This document shows, piece by piece, positions 1 to 12,100 of a DNA stretch of 64,000 nucleotides (position 1 is its first letter; each line of letters begins with the position of its first letter). Made by a program: the position numbers and the translations under genes. Source of the DNA: Sialis fuliginosa (lineage: Eukaryota > Arthropoda > Insecta > Megaloptera > Sialidae); contig OY540817.1 of the NCBI GenBank assembly GCA_961205875.1, positions 14,233,001 through 14,297,000 of the forward strand, given 5' to 3'. A model generated the notes under the pieces. That model did no database searches. It was not told the DNA's origin and worked only from the letters and a program-made list of their open reading frames with translations.

Positions 1-1713
1 TAAATACTTAAAAGGTCTTTCTATAAACAAGAAATTACTTTTAAAGTAAATCTCGAGGATTTTTATATATGTTATATATGTTCCAGCTAAAAATTGATTA
101 TTTATGTTTATTTACAAATTTTTTGTAAAAAATATTAATAAATTTTCTGCCTAAATTGCGTAAGACGAGGTTGATCGGACATTCCGTTCATTAGATACAA
201 TGTGTTTACAAAATCCTTATCTAACGGACTGCCCTATCTAAAGGCAACACCCTTAGATTTTAGGACCCATCTAGCTGAGTTCTCTATATCCTAGTTACAA
301 ATAAAAAAAAATGCGTACCGCTATGATGTCCAAATTTGGACGTCGCCTCCCGGTCTATGACTATTGTTTAAAAAAATAATAACAAAAATGGTCATCTTCG
401 ATTTTTTATTTTGAAGAGAAATTTTGTTTACCTAATACTTTTTAAGATATCAATTTTTAAGTGCAGTGCCGCGCGGTAATTGCTTGGTGAACTCTGTATT
501 GCACTATAGCTATAATAGTTATAATCATAAGAGCAACTCTGCCTTTTTAATGTAAAATTTGTTAAAATGTAATATGTTGTACTAATGAGAAAAATAATAT
601 TAAAAAAATGTATATGTACTTTTGTTAAGAACTTATTGTTTGACGTTTTTGAACGGGAAAAAATCGACAAGGACTTAAAATATTCATCTCCTTACATTCT
701 ATTATGTTTCTTTAGGACATTGCGATATAATTATTTATTAAAGTTTAATAAGCAATTGTTCATTTTTTTTAAATCGTAGAAGCTTCACGGTTACTCGTAG
801 AACAATTATTCGAGTATAGATACATAATTCCGTCATTTTGTACTTTTTTTTTGATTACAATATGCAAAATACTTTAAAAGATATAATTATTTGTTTATGC
901 GTAATGTGAAATTTTTTCACTAAATTGTAAATAAGTTATAATCCGGAAGTCCTCCATTGCAGGTTTTTTTTGTCACATGTTATTAGAAGCATATTTAAGT
1001 GAATAAAACAATAACATTCCTCAGGGAAATTTGTTCACTTCAAAACCACAATTCGATAGAACTATTGTAGCAAGTGCAATACTGCAATACATATAAGAAA
1101 ATTATAGAGCGATCGGGCGGTGCAGTTAAAAATATATATATCGTAAAAAGTATTGGGAGTAAACTAATCAGTCAAAAGGCATTCTCTTCAGAATAAAATA
1201 AGCTATTACATATTATTTTTTCAAAATAATCGAAGCATGAGTATTTGAGTAAATACCCAATTTTAATTTTAATTTTTTATAAACAATGTATTTAATATTT
1301 TTACGACAGAAAATATTTTTATATCAGTCTATCTTTTGTGCATAGTTTTTAAGATATTTAACGTTAAAATAGTAGCTTAAAGGTTCAATACATCAAAACT
1401 TTTTTGTAAATAACTGTAAAAAATAAATTTAATATTATAACATATCCTTATAAGTGCCTGAAAAACATATTGCAAAATCGTTAAAATTCTCGAGGTAGAC
1501 CTGAAAGTGATTTTTCATTGAATAACCTTAAATAGTTATTTTATATATTTTAAAATAAACGGTAGAAGTAGTATTTATATTTTTCTAACATTAGGTATAG
1601 TACACGATTCTCATATTTATTAAAACAAATATTAAGCGTAAGTCTACTCAGCTTATACTTAATTAATGACGGCCCTGGTTCCTACATCAGTTCTAAAGAT
1701 TTAAAACAAACTG
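1..1713. other. AT-rich intergenic DNA, no recognisable gene
   Basis: Only short open frames with no protein-like composition occur. GACGTCGCCTCCCGG around 340-355 is the only GC-rich spot. No RNA gene is recognised. Confidence 0.5.
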
Positions 1714-1721
1714 TACCTACA

Positions 1722-1872
1722 CAAAGGCGTAGTTAGGGGATGGCGAAACTAGCCCCCGTCATGGCTCAAAGCCGGGGGGGAGAAAAATTACCTTATAGGG
1801 AAACAAATCTGCAGTAATGGGGGCTGATGCAGGTCCTTGCCAGAGGTACAGCGAACTCTAACTACGCCTCTG
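1722..1872. mobile_element. 151-bp non-autonomous hAT-type element
   Basis: The termini CAAAGGCGTAGTTAG and CTAACTACGCCTCTG are 15-bp inverted repeats with one mismatch. They are flanked by an 8-bp duplication, TACCTACA (1714-1721) and TACATACA (1873-1880), with one mismatch. An 8-bp target duplication with CA(G/A)-starting termini is characteristic of the hAT superfamily. The interior is GC-rich and non-coding. Confidence 0.8.
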
Positions 1873-2043
1873 TACATACAATTAGACTAAACTCATTTAA
1901 AATTAATATATGTATTATAAAACATTAATGTTTGTTCCTAATTCAATAAAACGAATAAAAATACATAACAATATGTGTTCTGTCAATAATAATAACTGTC
2001 ATATATTTTCCTAGCAGCAAGATATTCAAAATAATACCATTAA

Positions 2044-2290
2044 TGCCCGGTGTTATAAAGCTAACGCTATCTGCTAGGTATTAAATATAAATGAAAACAC
2101 ATTCAAAGATGTAGCGAATGAAATCGTACATAGGATAACCTTGATGCTTGCGTGATAAGTACAATCAACAGCTTAACCACTGCTTTAAAATATCGAGCAA
2201 TTTCAGAACAATTTGACACCTAGTAGATAGCGTCAGCTGGAAGCTAATTTTTGCATTTGCACTCATGCAAATTCTGTATAATACCGGGCA
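2044..2290. mobile_element. 247-bp inverted-repeat element with TAA target duplication (family M1)
   Basis: The termini TGCCCGGTGTTATA and its near-perfect inverse are flanked on both sides by TAA (2041-2043 and 2291-2293), as in PIF/Harbinger-type elements. A subterminal ACGCTATCTGCTAGGT is mirrored by ACCTAGTAGATAGCGT. Related copies lie near 10648-11070 and 20783-21087. Confidence 0.65.
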
Positions 2291-2497
2291 TAAGATAACC
2301 TTCATTTGACAAATGTTAAAAAGGTATCTTTATGACATCATTCTAAAAATTTGTTTGCTGTCTTGGTTCTTAATTATTTATTTTATTTATATTTATAACA
2401 TGTACCTGTAAGTCATTTCAATTTTATAATAAATGTATTTATGTTTATTCAACATTAATAAATAATGTAACTTATTTATTTCTTATTATGATATATT

Positions 2498-3545
2498 GAA
2501 ACTTTTTTACCTCATCCTTCCTTCTTATATATTATACTAGCTGGACCCGCGCGGCTTCGCTCGCGTGGACTACGGAATTATTGTTTAGGATTTAAAAAAT
2601 ATATAGTTGAATTAAGTACAAACACGATTAGTTATTATTGTAATAAAAACCAAATAACTTAAATTACCTACCTAACAAAAACGAATTAGAACAAAAAGTA
2701 AAAATAATTTTGTTCTATTTAAATTTAAACGTAAATTATTGAAAACAAAATAAACAATTGTCAATCAAAAGAATACCGGCACGCTCCCTCTTTACCGCAC
2801 GCCGCGACACGAGTCACCATCGCGCGAATAATATGTTCCCGTATGTATATTTCGATATTTTCTAAACTATACGACCAAATTGGATGCTGTAAAGGGCAAA
2901 TTATATCTACATTAAGTACTTATGACGATGAAATCATTTATTTCGATAAAGATTAATGTTTTTCAGGTCATAAGTCCACGTAAACAAAACCCAAATATTT
3001 TAAATTTTATTTGTAACATAAAAGCAATTATTGTGGCTTAAATATAAAAGTTAGACATAGGATGTCGTTGACTTTCTTGTAGATCTTTTGATTCTACACA
3101 ATTCATTAATACATTATTTTGTTCAATATTGAACGGCTTAGGCAGCGTATTGTAAAATAGTGCGCTGATGGCAAAATTTTTTTCGACTTGATTTACTATT
3201 ATCGTCACTGCTTAGTTGTTATGTTACCTAACATAACAAAATATAGCCTATAACCTGGGCAGAGAACGTACCTATGAATTAAAAAAGAAACCACGCAATT
3301 CTGATGTGTTTAGTATATACCTATATGCAAATGGTTTTACCAAACAACTTGTCTAGTCCTTATTTTTATTTTTGAAAATTAATTTAATCATTAGTACTTA
3401 TATTTTAATGTAAAATTAACGCACTCTGTTTCTTGTGTTTCGTTTTTTACTTTTTCGTCACATCTCTGAATGTTTTATGAAATTAATTTGTATCTATTTA
3501 TGTATTTATACTATATAAGAAGGGAGGATGAGGTAAGAAGTTTTG
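2498..3545. repeat. Dispersed retroelement-like repeat R1, copy 1
   Basis: From about 2535 it starts with TAGCTGGACCCGCGCGGCTT and shares most of 2535-3290 with 32730-33500, including TACGACCAAATTGGATGCTG and the 3250-3280 block. The CGCGGCTTCGCTCGCG head is common in dispersed insect retroelements; the exact class is not assigned. The copy is bracketed by short inverted matches (CTCATCCTTCCTTCTTATAT near 2511; mirror near 3512-3532). No open frame survives. Confidence 0.7.
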
Positions 3546-5560
3546 AATCCAGAATGTATCGCTGCTCCCCCTATAGTTTTTAAAATAATTATTTTTATAT
3601 GCACATCACTAATATAATATGATAATAATTAAGAAATGATAATAATTAAAGTAGGTAAATGTAATAACAATAGACGATTTTTTTCTTTTGGTACATAACA
3701 ATATTTTCAATGTACCTAACTATTACATGTTTTGTATTTCTTAAAAAAAACCAGAAGAATACAATAGTATCGAAGGTTTTAATTTTCACATGTGATATAT
3801 ATATCATGAAAGTAGTACATATTTTATGATGAAAAATCATATGTACTTTTCTGACATGCATGTAATATTAACTGTCACATATCAGTTTTATTTCCAGATA
3901 CGGATTTAATTAATATTGGTTATTTAATTTATTAAATAATAGGTACTTACTATTTTTAATTGTAAACTTAAAATGTATGTTGGATTTCTATGACATAGTC
4001 AACTTTATATACAAGTATGTATATAGTTTTATCCTTATCTATGTATTTTTTAAACAGACACTGGACACATTTCTTAACTTTGCTATAATGAAATTAAATT
4101 TAAATAAACATTATCAAATTAATTGGTACGGGACACTAGTTTGCAATGTTCGACTCGCATTTGACAAATTTGTCCTTTAAGGATTGCACATTTGTAATTT
4201 GAGAGCTTCACACCAAAATAACTCCTATAATTAAATTAAAATCAATCACCGATTTATACAAAAATTAATAACAATAATATAATATGCTGTCAAAAATATG
4301 ATTGTATAATTAAAATATTTATAAATAGGCTGGCTGCAACAAGGTGGGACTAGTGGTACAGTTACACCGGGTCCCGGAATTTGGCTCCCCATTTGATATA
4401 GAAAATGAGATCATATATTAATCTAGTTGATTAATATATGATGAGATATACGAAAGCAGGCATGATAATGTTGCTACGACACATACTTTGAAAAAAAAAA
4501 TCGACGAAAGTAAGACGGGCTCCAACATTTCTGTTGCCGGGCCTGGCTGTAACTTCTAAACTATTATAAGTAATACATATATGATAATAATCTAACAAAC
4601 ATTTTAATTAAAACCATTCTGAAACTTACCTACGAATATATGATTCATAGTTCCAGAGTACTAGTCGCTAAATATGAGATTTTTTATTGTCTTCTAATTG
4701 ATAGCTTGCTTAGATCGTAAAAACCGTAGCACCGACTCTGATGTTAATACACATCGTCACGTCCTTTTGTTTTTCATGTATGTATTTTAATCGATAACAG
4801 ATTTTTTGTGATGTGAAAATGTCATTATGTCATAGATATTACATTACACCAGTAGATAGTAGCAATGTACCCGTTGTGACCTTGTCATAAAAAATGATCA
4901 CTTATGAAATACTTCCATTGTTACATCTAATTGTTGTTTACCGACCATTGTCTATATACACAGTATAATGCAATAATGTTATTAATTTATGTCTTTCGCA
5001 GTGACTTTTATGAGGTTATCAATATGCGATTTATAGCTGTTATTATGCGGTCGGAGAGTTTAGATATTCGGGAATCGAGATATTTCATTGTTGGATTTTG
5101 AAAAATACGTTATCGTTTTAAACAACGACTATTTGAATTAACGTTTTCAATTGTTTACTGTTGGATTTTATAGCGTTGAATAATCTGGATGGTTATACAT
5201 GATTGAAATTAAAAAGCAAAATTAATGTACGTCCCATGAGCCATTTTGAAAAACACAATCAACTACACTTTTTTCGATTAATAAAAGTTTGAAATCTGAA
5301 AATTAATTAATGAATTACAGAAGCCAAAATAAAATGTATTATTTTCAAAATATTTATTAATGTGTAGTTGATGGGCGTCAGAAGAATATTTTCTCAGGGG
5401 ATGATGGATTTTTGTTTCTAAAATTTGTTGAATCACTTAAAAATTGTCTAAAATTAGTCTATTAATAGATTTCCTTGAAGGCCCAAGCAGCTGTAATTTT
5501 TTTAATGATGTTTTGTTCTGCTTTTGTGACAATAATCAATTAAACTAAAAATATACACTT
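3546..5560. other. Intergenic DNA with small element fragments
   Basis: No gene recognised. It contains a 13-bp perfect hairpin at 4411-4441 (TCATATATTAATC, loop TAGTT) and GC-richer TE-like scraps at 4330-4390 and 4510-4555 (CGGGCCTGGCTG). Confidence 0.5.
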
Positions 5561-5579
5561 TAACCACAATAAAACAATG

Positions 5580-5626
5580 TCACTCTACACGTGTTTCGAC
5601 TTTACAAGAAGTCATCATCAGAAGCC
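5580..5626 (-). ncRNA. Hammerhead-ribozyme-like motif, Penelope type (copy H1)
   Basis: On the minus strand, CTGATGA (5621-5615) is followed by a stem II GACTT/AAGTC hairpin, GAAA (5597-5594), the palindrome CACGTG (5593-5588) and GTA, the predicted cleavage triplet (5588-5586). Flanking bases GGCTT and GAGTG can form a stem I of about four pairs including two wobbles. A stem III reduced to a few self-complementary bases is known for hammerheads carried by Penelope-like retroelements, which cleave best as dimers. All conserved core bases are present. Activity is inferred, not shown. Confidence 0.65.
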
Positions 5627-6705
5627 TAATAGTTATGGTGTATATTTTAGTTTAAGTGACTAAGAAATTACAGGTTTTTCGTTTTTTCAATAACAATAAT
5701 CAATATTTATATACATAAATGTGATATACAAAAAAAAATAAAAATAAAATATGAATATGGCAATTCTTTTCTTCTGTAATAAGTATTTAACAGTAAAGCG
5801 TGCGTGAGACAACGACACGTGAAATTATTATTGTTCCAAATTATGTCATTAACAAAACTTAACCTCTAAAGTCAACTTGCCAGTGAATTTATCACAATAA
5901 AGTAATCATTCTCATTAAAAAAAAAACAGATCCACGCGTCATTAAGTGTATGAGAAAAAATATTTAATTAATAATTTCGTTTATTTTTAAGAATTATGCA
6001 TATTTTATAGTATTTAAACCGTTCTGAAGCCAGTATGATTAACTGTTACTCATAATCAGTGGTTTAAATGAAAAGATCCTGATTTTTCAAGCAGAGTTGG
6101 AAAAATTATTAAATGATAAAAATAAAAGAAAAATAAACTAAGTATTTTTTTATGTTTTTATTTATTTAAATTTTTGGGTGCCCCACTGGTTATTAATTAA
6201 TTATCAATATTTATTCTTTTATTTGTGTTTTTGAACGGATCTTTTTAAAATGAATTAACACTTTGAATGTTAAATAATATTACTGAGCTGTCGGATTAGG
6301 ACCAAGCCTGCTGACATCTTTGTAGAAAAAAAATTAAATAAAACAGAAATAAAATATCATATACCAATTAAAAACATATAAATATAATTACATAATATTC
6401 AGTAACCTGTATTTAAAACAATACTCTGCACTGCAATATCCTAAAGCAAACATTATAAAGAAAATATTAAATTACAGTCAGGTATTATACACACAGACGT
6501 GAAGTTGGGCATTTGTAGTTGTACAACTTCCGGTGCTCTACTTCCTGTGTAGCATATGGCGGCAAGAAAATTATTTATACAAGATTCCGCTTTGAAAACT
6601 TTAGGTATTCTTTAACTGTGCGGTTTTAGTCGCCAAATTATGAATGTTATCTTTGTTTTTGTTTTATGAACGTTATGATTTTTGATATCTACATAAAGAA
6701 AACTT

Positions 6706-7158
6706 AAGGTACCTATATAAAGTCAAGGTAGTCTCAATTGCACGGGAATTACGTCATCATGGGGATATATTCAAAGGTTATAAATGTATAATTAATACAG
6801 TAAAAATAAATTTTTCAAACACAATAATTCCTTTATTAACGATTGATACGTACACTTTAAGAAACTGATGAGTGTAGTCGACTAAGGGGTGCAAAGGTAG
6901 TTTTGCAGGAGGTGAAAGGAGTGAAATACTGTTTATACGTGAATAACTTCGAAATAGCAGCTGCACTCACCGGTTTCTTAAAGTGTAGGTACCAAACTAT
7001 CTATGTATCAATTTTCGTTGATAAAGGAATTATTGTGTTCTTTTTAGTGTACTACTTACTAATTATACATTTGAATATAATCCCATGGTGACGTAATTCC
7101 CGCGCCAACGTTCATTGGTTAAGGAGTTATTGAGAATACCTTGTCTTTATATATCTTG
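6706..7158. mobile_element. About 450-bp foldback element (family M2), copy 1
   Basis: Long imperfect inverted arms: 6706-6870 and 6970-7158 share ACAAGGTA(G/T)TCTCA, CGGGAATTACGTCA, ATAATTCCTTTAT and TTTAAGAAAC in mirror order. Two short opposed open frames (6778-6966 and 6903-7091) are reflections of the arms and not genes. A single-arm relative lies at 15603-15740. Confidence 0.7.
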
Positions 7159-7282
7159 GAGAAAACTCTAAAATTAGTAAAGATAACGTAAAATTCACTA
7201 GATACCTATATACGTTATGAAAATTAGACAGTAAAATGAAAACAGGCTGGATTTATTGTAACTATCGAAAATTCGGTTTATA

Positions 7283-7450
7283 TTGCTTCCTCACCACATC
7301 TGAAAGATACAAGAAGTAATGCAATTATTAAAAAAAAATGTTCTCTGATTTAAAAATTTTAACTAAATATTTAATATTTCCGTTTCAGGTCAAGACAAAC
7401 ACTTTTCGTTCTGTTTCTGTCTGTCTGTGTGTCTGTCCCCTAAATCCTTG
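7283..7450 (-). repeat. Dispersed repeat R2, fragment 1
   Basis: Carries GTTTCAGGTCAAGACAAACA followed by a TCTGTCTGTCTGTGTGTCTG run and CCTAAATCCTTGTCA. This is the reverse of 39755-39850. Other members are at 22003-22280 and 41205-41300. It resembles the 3' region of a degraded non-LTR retroelement. Confidence 0.6.
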
Positions 7451-8940
7451 TCAGACCCGTCTGACACCACCGAGCCCTCTGCATTTATTTGGTATTTTTT
7501 TTTAGGAAACTAAGAGCAAATTTATTACCTTATATGGAATCCTACAAACGGGTATAAACAGAAAGCAATTATTTAGCAGCTTCCGTATCTTACACAGTTT
7601 TCAAAATTAGATTTGGTTATCTATTCATGATAAATATACACAGGCTATCGTGATCTTATATGTAGAATTAATTGAACCCAGTATAAGTTCCATGTATGAT
7701 ATTGATATACATTTATTATATGATAGTTTACATAAGCCAGGCTACCATTTCGACTTGTGCATTATTTGTGTTCACTGCTCAGCCTCTTGGTGAGATAGCG
7801 TGATTATACATAGCCTTTGTCACTTCTATGATTCAAAGGAACACTACAGTGAAAGTTTAATCAAAATTGATCCAGTAGTATTTGAAAAATTTATTTTTCC
7901 TGGACATATTATTTTGTTCAAATTGTTATTTGTCTAATATAGATGTTGGATAAAATGCTTTTCCATTGTTGTAAATAGACATTCATAATTCACTAGATAT
8001 ATACACTTTGTATATTGTAGAATGTAGATATTGTTGAATTTTCTGTATTTAGAATGCAAATTTATATTATTATAAAACGAGATTAATTCATTTGTACTGT
8101 ACAATGATTTCATTATACGTATGTACAGATTTTGGATAAAAATTTGATATATTGCCTGCAGAATATCCAGTTATATCATGTATAGTACAAAAGGGTTTAT
8201 ATATTATATGAATGTATTAATGATTTATACAGGATAATTTCCATTTAACAACTGTTTATCTCAACTGATTGAAACAGGACGCTGGGGATTGGACAAGAGG
8301 AGGTAAATGATTGTGTTGGGATCTTTTGTAATAAACAATTCTAATTGTTTATAGACGAGAATAATCTAGGCTTTGTTATTTTCATGTTTATAGTTGGATA
8401 GTTTGGAAGCTATGTATAGGATGTATAATTATTATAGGACCAGGCATTTATTTCGTGCGCTCGGTAGATAATTTTTTTTATTAAATAGAATGGTATATTT
8501 TTTATTTTGTTCTAGATATCTTTTGTAATAAAACAATTTTTTTTTTGAGCAATAATTATGACGCCGCGCCCTTTAATATTAAAAAAATAATTTAGGAATT
8601 ATTAGTTGATTTTATTTGCAAGTTACATATGTATTATGTATATCAAGTAACGTATAATAATATTAACTAATTATTGTTGAAATGCATGTATTTATTATAA
8701 AAAATAAAATTATACGTAATTTACATTACTTTTTTATTTTCACAAATTCAAAATTAATTTAGTTTAAAAAATTACATATAATTGTATTTTTTAGAATGTT
8801 TTAAAAACACCGTGTTGCTGTTTTGTCTTTTTGGTCTAAACACGGCATAAAAACTATCTTAAGATAGTGAATACATTAAATAGTATTGTCTTCAGAAAAT
8901 CACGGTCACCAGTAGGAAATTGTCTAACATTTAAAACAGA
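7451..8940. other. AT-rich intergenic DNA upstream of gene A
   Basis: No gene or clear element. A perfect 16-bp palindrome, ACTATCTTAAGATAGT, is at about 8853-8868. Confidence 0.45.
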
Positions 8941-8983
8941 GGGGGGTTTAGAACAATAATGTGATTTTTAATTTAAACTTAGG

Positions 8984-9020
8984 TATAAATACGTAAAATA
9001 ATGTGTGTGTTTCCTCATAT
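8984..9020 (+). promoter_or_regulatory. Core promoter of gene A (TATA box and initiator-like site)
   Basis: TATAAAT sits at 8984-8990. About 30 bases downstream, TCATAT at 9014-9019 resembles an arthropod initiator, placing the likely transcription start near 9016. That leaves a 5' UTR of about 67 bases before the ATG at 9083. The spacing is seen directly; promoter function is inferred. Confidence 0.6.
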
Positions 9021-9082
9021 GTAAATGTGCATCATACCAGTGCCGTGCTAAATAAAACAGTAGCGGTGCATGTGATATAGCA

Positions 9083-9182
9083 ATGAAGTTACTTACTCTG
9101 TTAGTGTGTCTGTGCGCGTGTGTGCTCGCGGCCCAGGAGGCTAAACAACAAAGCAAACGTGGCATATTTGGTCACGGACATG
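9083..9182 (+). CDS. Gene A exon 1 (signal peptide)
   Basis: Codes for residues 1-33 plus the first base of codon 34. It contains the hydrophobic signal peptide, the AQEAKQQSKR propeptide-like stretch and GIFGHGH. The ATG is the first after the predicted start site that opens this frame. The donor is G|GTAAAT at 9183; reading past it hits a stop within two codons, which supports splicing here. Confidence 0.85.
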
Positions 9183-12100
9183 GTAAATAGTTTTATATAT
9201 ATTTATTTCGATATTTTTAAAGTAACTTGCCTATAGCGTATTTTGATTTAATCCAGTTCGTGAAATTTTCTCATAGATGTTAGCTTTAATGAAAACTAAT
9301 AAATATTTTTAATTTCTAGTGGATTATAAAAAAAATTACTTATTGAACTATATATCTGCTTTTATTATCATTTTTTTAGAATTAGCATTTAATTAAAGCT
9401 TAATCGAAGAAATATAACACAACGTAATAATCATGCCTTTGTTTTAGATAAGATAGATATATAGATTCGTTTTATTGTAAATTTATATTATTCCTTAAGC
9501 ATTTTTTTATATATTTGACAAAGTTAAGTTCTATTGGTTAAGACCCACATTTTAAAATCCCACATGCCTAGGTTATATTAAAAGATTATTTACTCTAGCT
9601 TAGCTAACTATGGTAACCCTGTTGAATTTTTTTATATTTCTAATATTTATGTCTGGGAATCATAATTTCAAGATTCTAGCTATAAAAGTTTACGAGGTAT
9701 TTTGCTGTGATGAGGACAGACACATGGACGACAACAGGGGTTATTTTAAGAAAATTTTTCAACTGCAAATACCTTTTTTTTTTTTCTAGACCCTTTTTAC
9801 AAATTATAGTGCCCTTTTTTTTGTTCTACATTTATACTTTTTTATATTTTTCTTTCTACTTACTTGCAATTTTTCAACTATACAAATTAACTTTTACAAT
9901 TGCAGTTTTCATTTTTAGAACTTCAGAAAAAGGTTAAACTACACACTAAAATAACCCCTGAACGAAAAAATGAGATTAACATACGGATTTGATTAAGATC
10001 TACGGCGTCAAAAATGTATTGTATAAGTTGTAACTATTACATTTTCACTATTTTTTATAATAAAATAATTATTTTCTAATTTAGAAATTATAATTAGCAT
10101 GAAAATATTTTTAGTAAATAATTATTGTCGCTTAAATCTAAGAATGAATTAAAAATTCATAAAAAATGCGTACATTAACACTTATAGTAACAAACAATTT
10201 ATGTATAGAAAAAAAAATTTAAATAACTAAATGTTCGAATAGAAAATTTTCCGAACAAATCTGGCAATGTTTGAATGCTTTTATAAAAAGGATGTAAAAA
10301 TACTTTTCAGGGCATCGGAAAAAACACCACCGATTCAAACATAAAAAACAGAGTAAGCCTTATTTTAACAAAAACACGTTTCCTTGCAAATGTAGTTCTG
10401 TAAACTTCACAAGCCACGTTGTAAAAATAATGCTAATTAGTTCTTGTCACAAAACCATTTTTTTCAGAGGGGGCGGTAGCTTGATGAGGTCGGTAATTGG
10501 ATGTTACAAAATACGATGCGTTTTTTGTGTCACGTAACACCAGGCCCGGCTTAAGACACATTCTTTTTGCTCATTTATTGTATCAGGGGGCTATAAAAAG
10601 ACTTGCAAATGTATGTTGGGTATTAAAAAAAAATTCTTTAGAGCAAAAGTTAAGCTAACGCTATCTGCGAGGTGTCAAATTGTTATCAATTTGTTTAGGA
10701 TTTAAGAGCAGTGGTAATAAATGTATAATGCTTTTATATCGCTGATTTCTACAAGGAAAAAAATATACGTAATAATAAGCGAAAAAATAAAATATTTTAT
10801 TTTCTGAAACTGCAATAATAAAGACGGTATTGTAATTTAATACTCAATACAACATCAAATTATATTATTACAGTTTCAAACAGTACAATATTATATGTTT
10901 TTGCTTACTATCCGGGATAGACAGAAAATATACTGTAATTCTTACAGTATATTTTTTCCGTGTACTTATTGCGCACGCATTATGGTTATTCATATATCCA
11001 ATACCATTCATTACAACTGTCATTGGGTTGTCATTTATATTTAATACCCTGCAGATAGTGGCAGCTTATTTTACTTCACGCGATTTTAATTAAATTAGAT
11101 ATCTCATAGTCTTTTTTTAATTATGAAGAATTTTTGAATCGCTATATTCGAGGTGTTCAGAATAAAACGTTCCAAATTTTTATTTCGAAAATATTACAGA
11201 AATGATTATTTTTTGATAAAAAAAGGTATAATAAAATAAAATGTTGCGATTGACTTAGGTGATGACCAAAAAAGCACTTATGCCAGCACTTACCGCCTCC
11301 TTCAAATTTTCTGTCCAGGGCAATCGTCATTTTCGTCATTTTGTAAATATGCATCTGTATGCACTTCTCATAATGTATAATTTAACATTAGCGCATTTAC
11401 TTTTTAAAATGTATTATGTATTAAAGTTGTTTTCGTAAACAAAATATTTGAACTAACTGTGACAGTGGCGATTAAAAAAAACGTCGATATGTAGATATTA
11501 ATTTGCCATTTAATTTTGTTACATTAATTAATTTCGTCATGGTCGCCTTGAATGGCAAGTACCATGTTCGGTTTTACATAATAATATGTTACATAATAAA
11601 AATATTTGGTATAAGAAAAATAATACATAATGTTCTGTTTCATAAAGGAGCTAGCAAATTTGCACTCTCCAATGTGGTATCGAACTTATATGACAGTTCT
11701 CTTTGAGTTTTTAACAGATATTTGCATGCACAGTAAGTTGGTTTTTACTGTTTTTACTCAAGGTTAGTAAATATACTTTACATACCTTTATTTTTACTTC
11801 CTATGCATGAAACTATCTGTCAAAAACTCCAAGAAAACTGTCATATAAGATCGATACGCCATTTGAGAGTGCTAGCAAGTTTATGATACTGGACATAAGT
11901 CTATTATTGGATGCGCTAATGGTACAGAATGTATGTATATAATGCCATACACAATTTAATATATTTTGTATAATTAACAGGACACCGTGGCCACGGGTCA
12001 GGTTATAGAGACAACTACGCCCCAGAAGAACCACCAAACTACAACAATCCACATCCGGTAACGCCAAATCCACATTCTGCACCACATTATTCTACACAGT

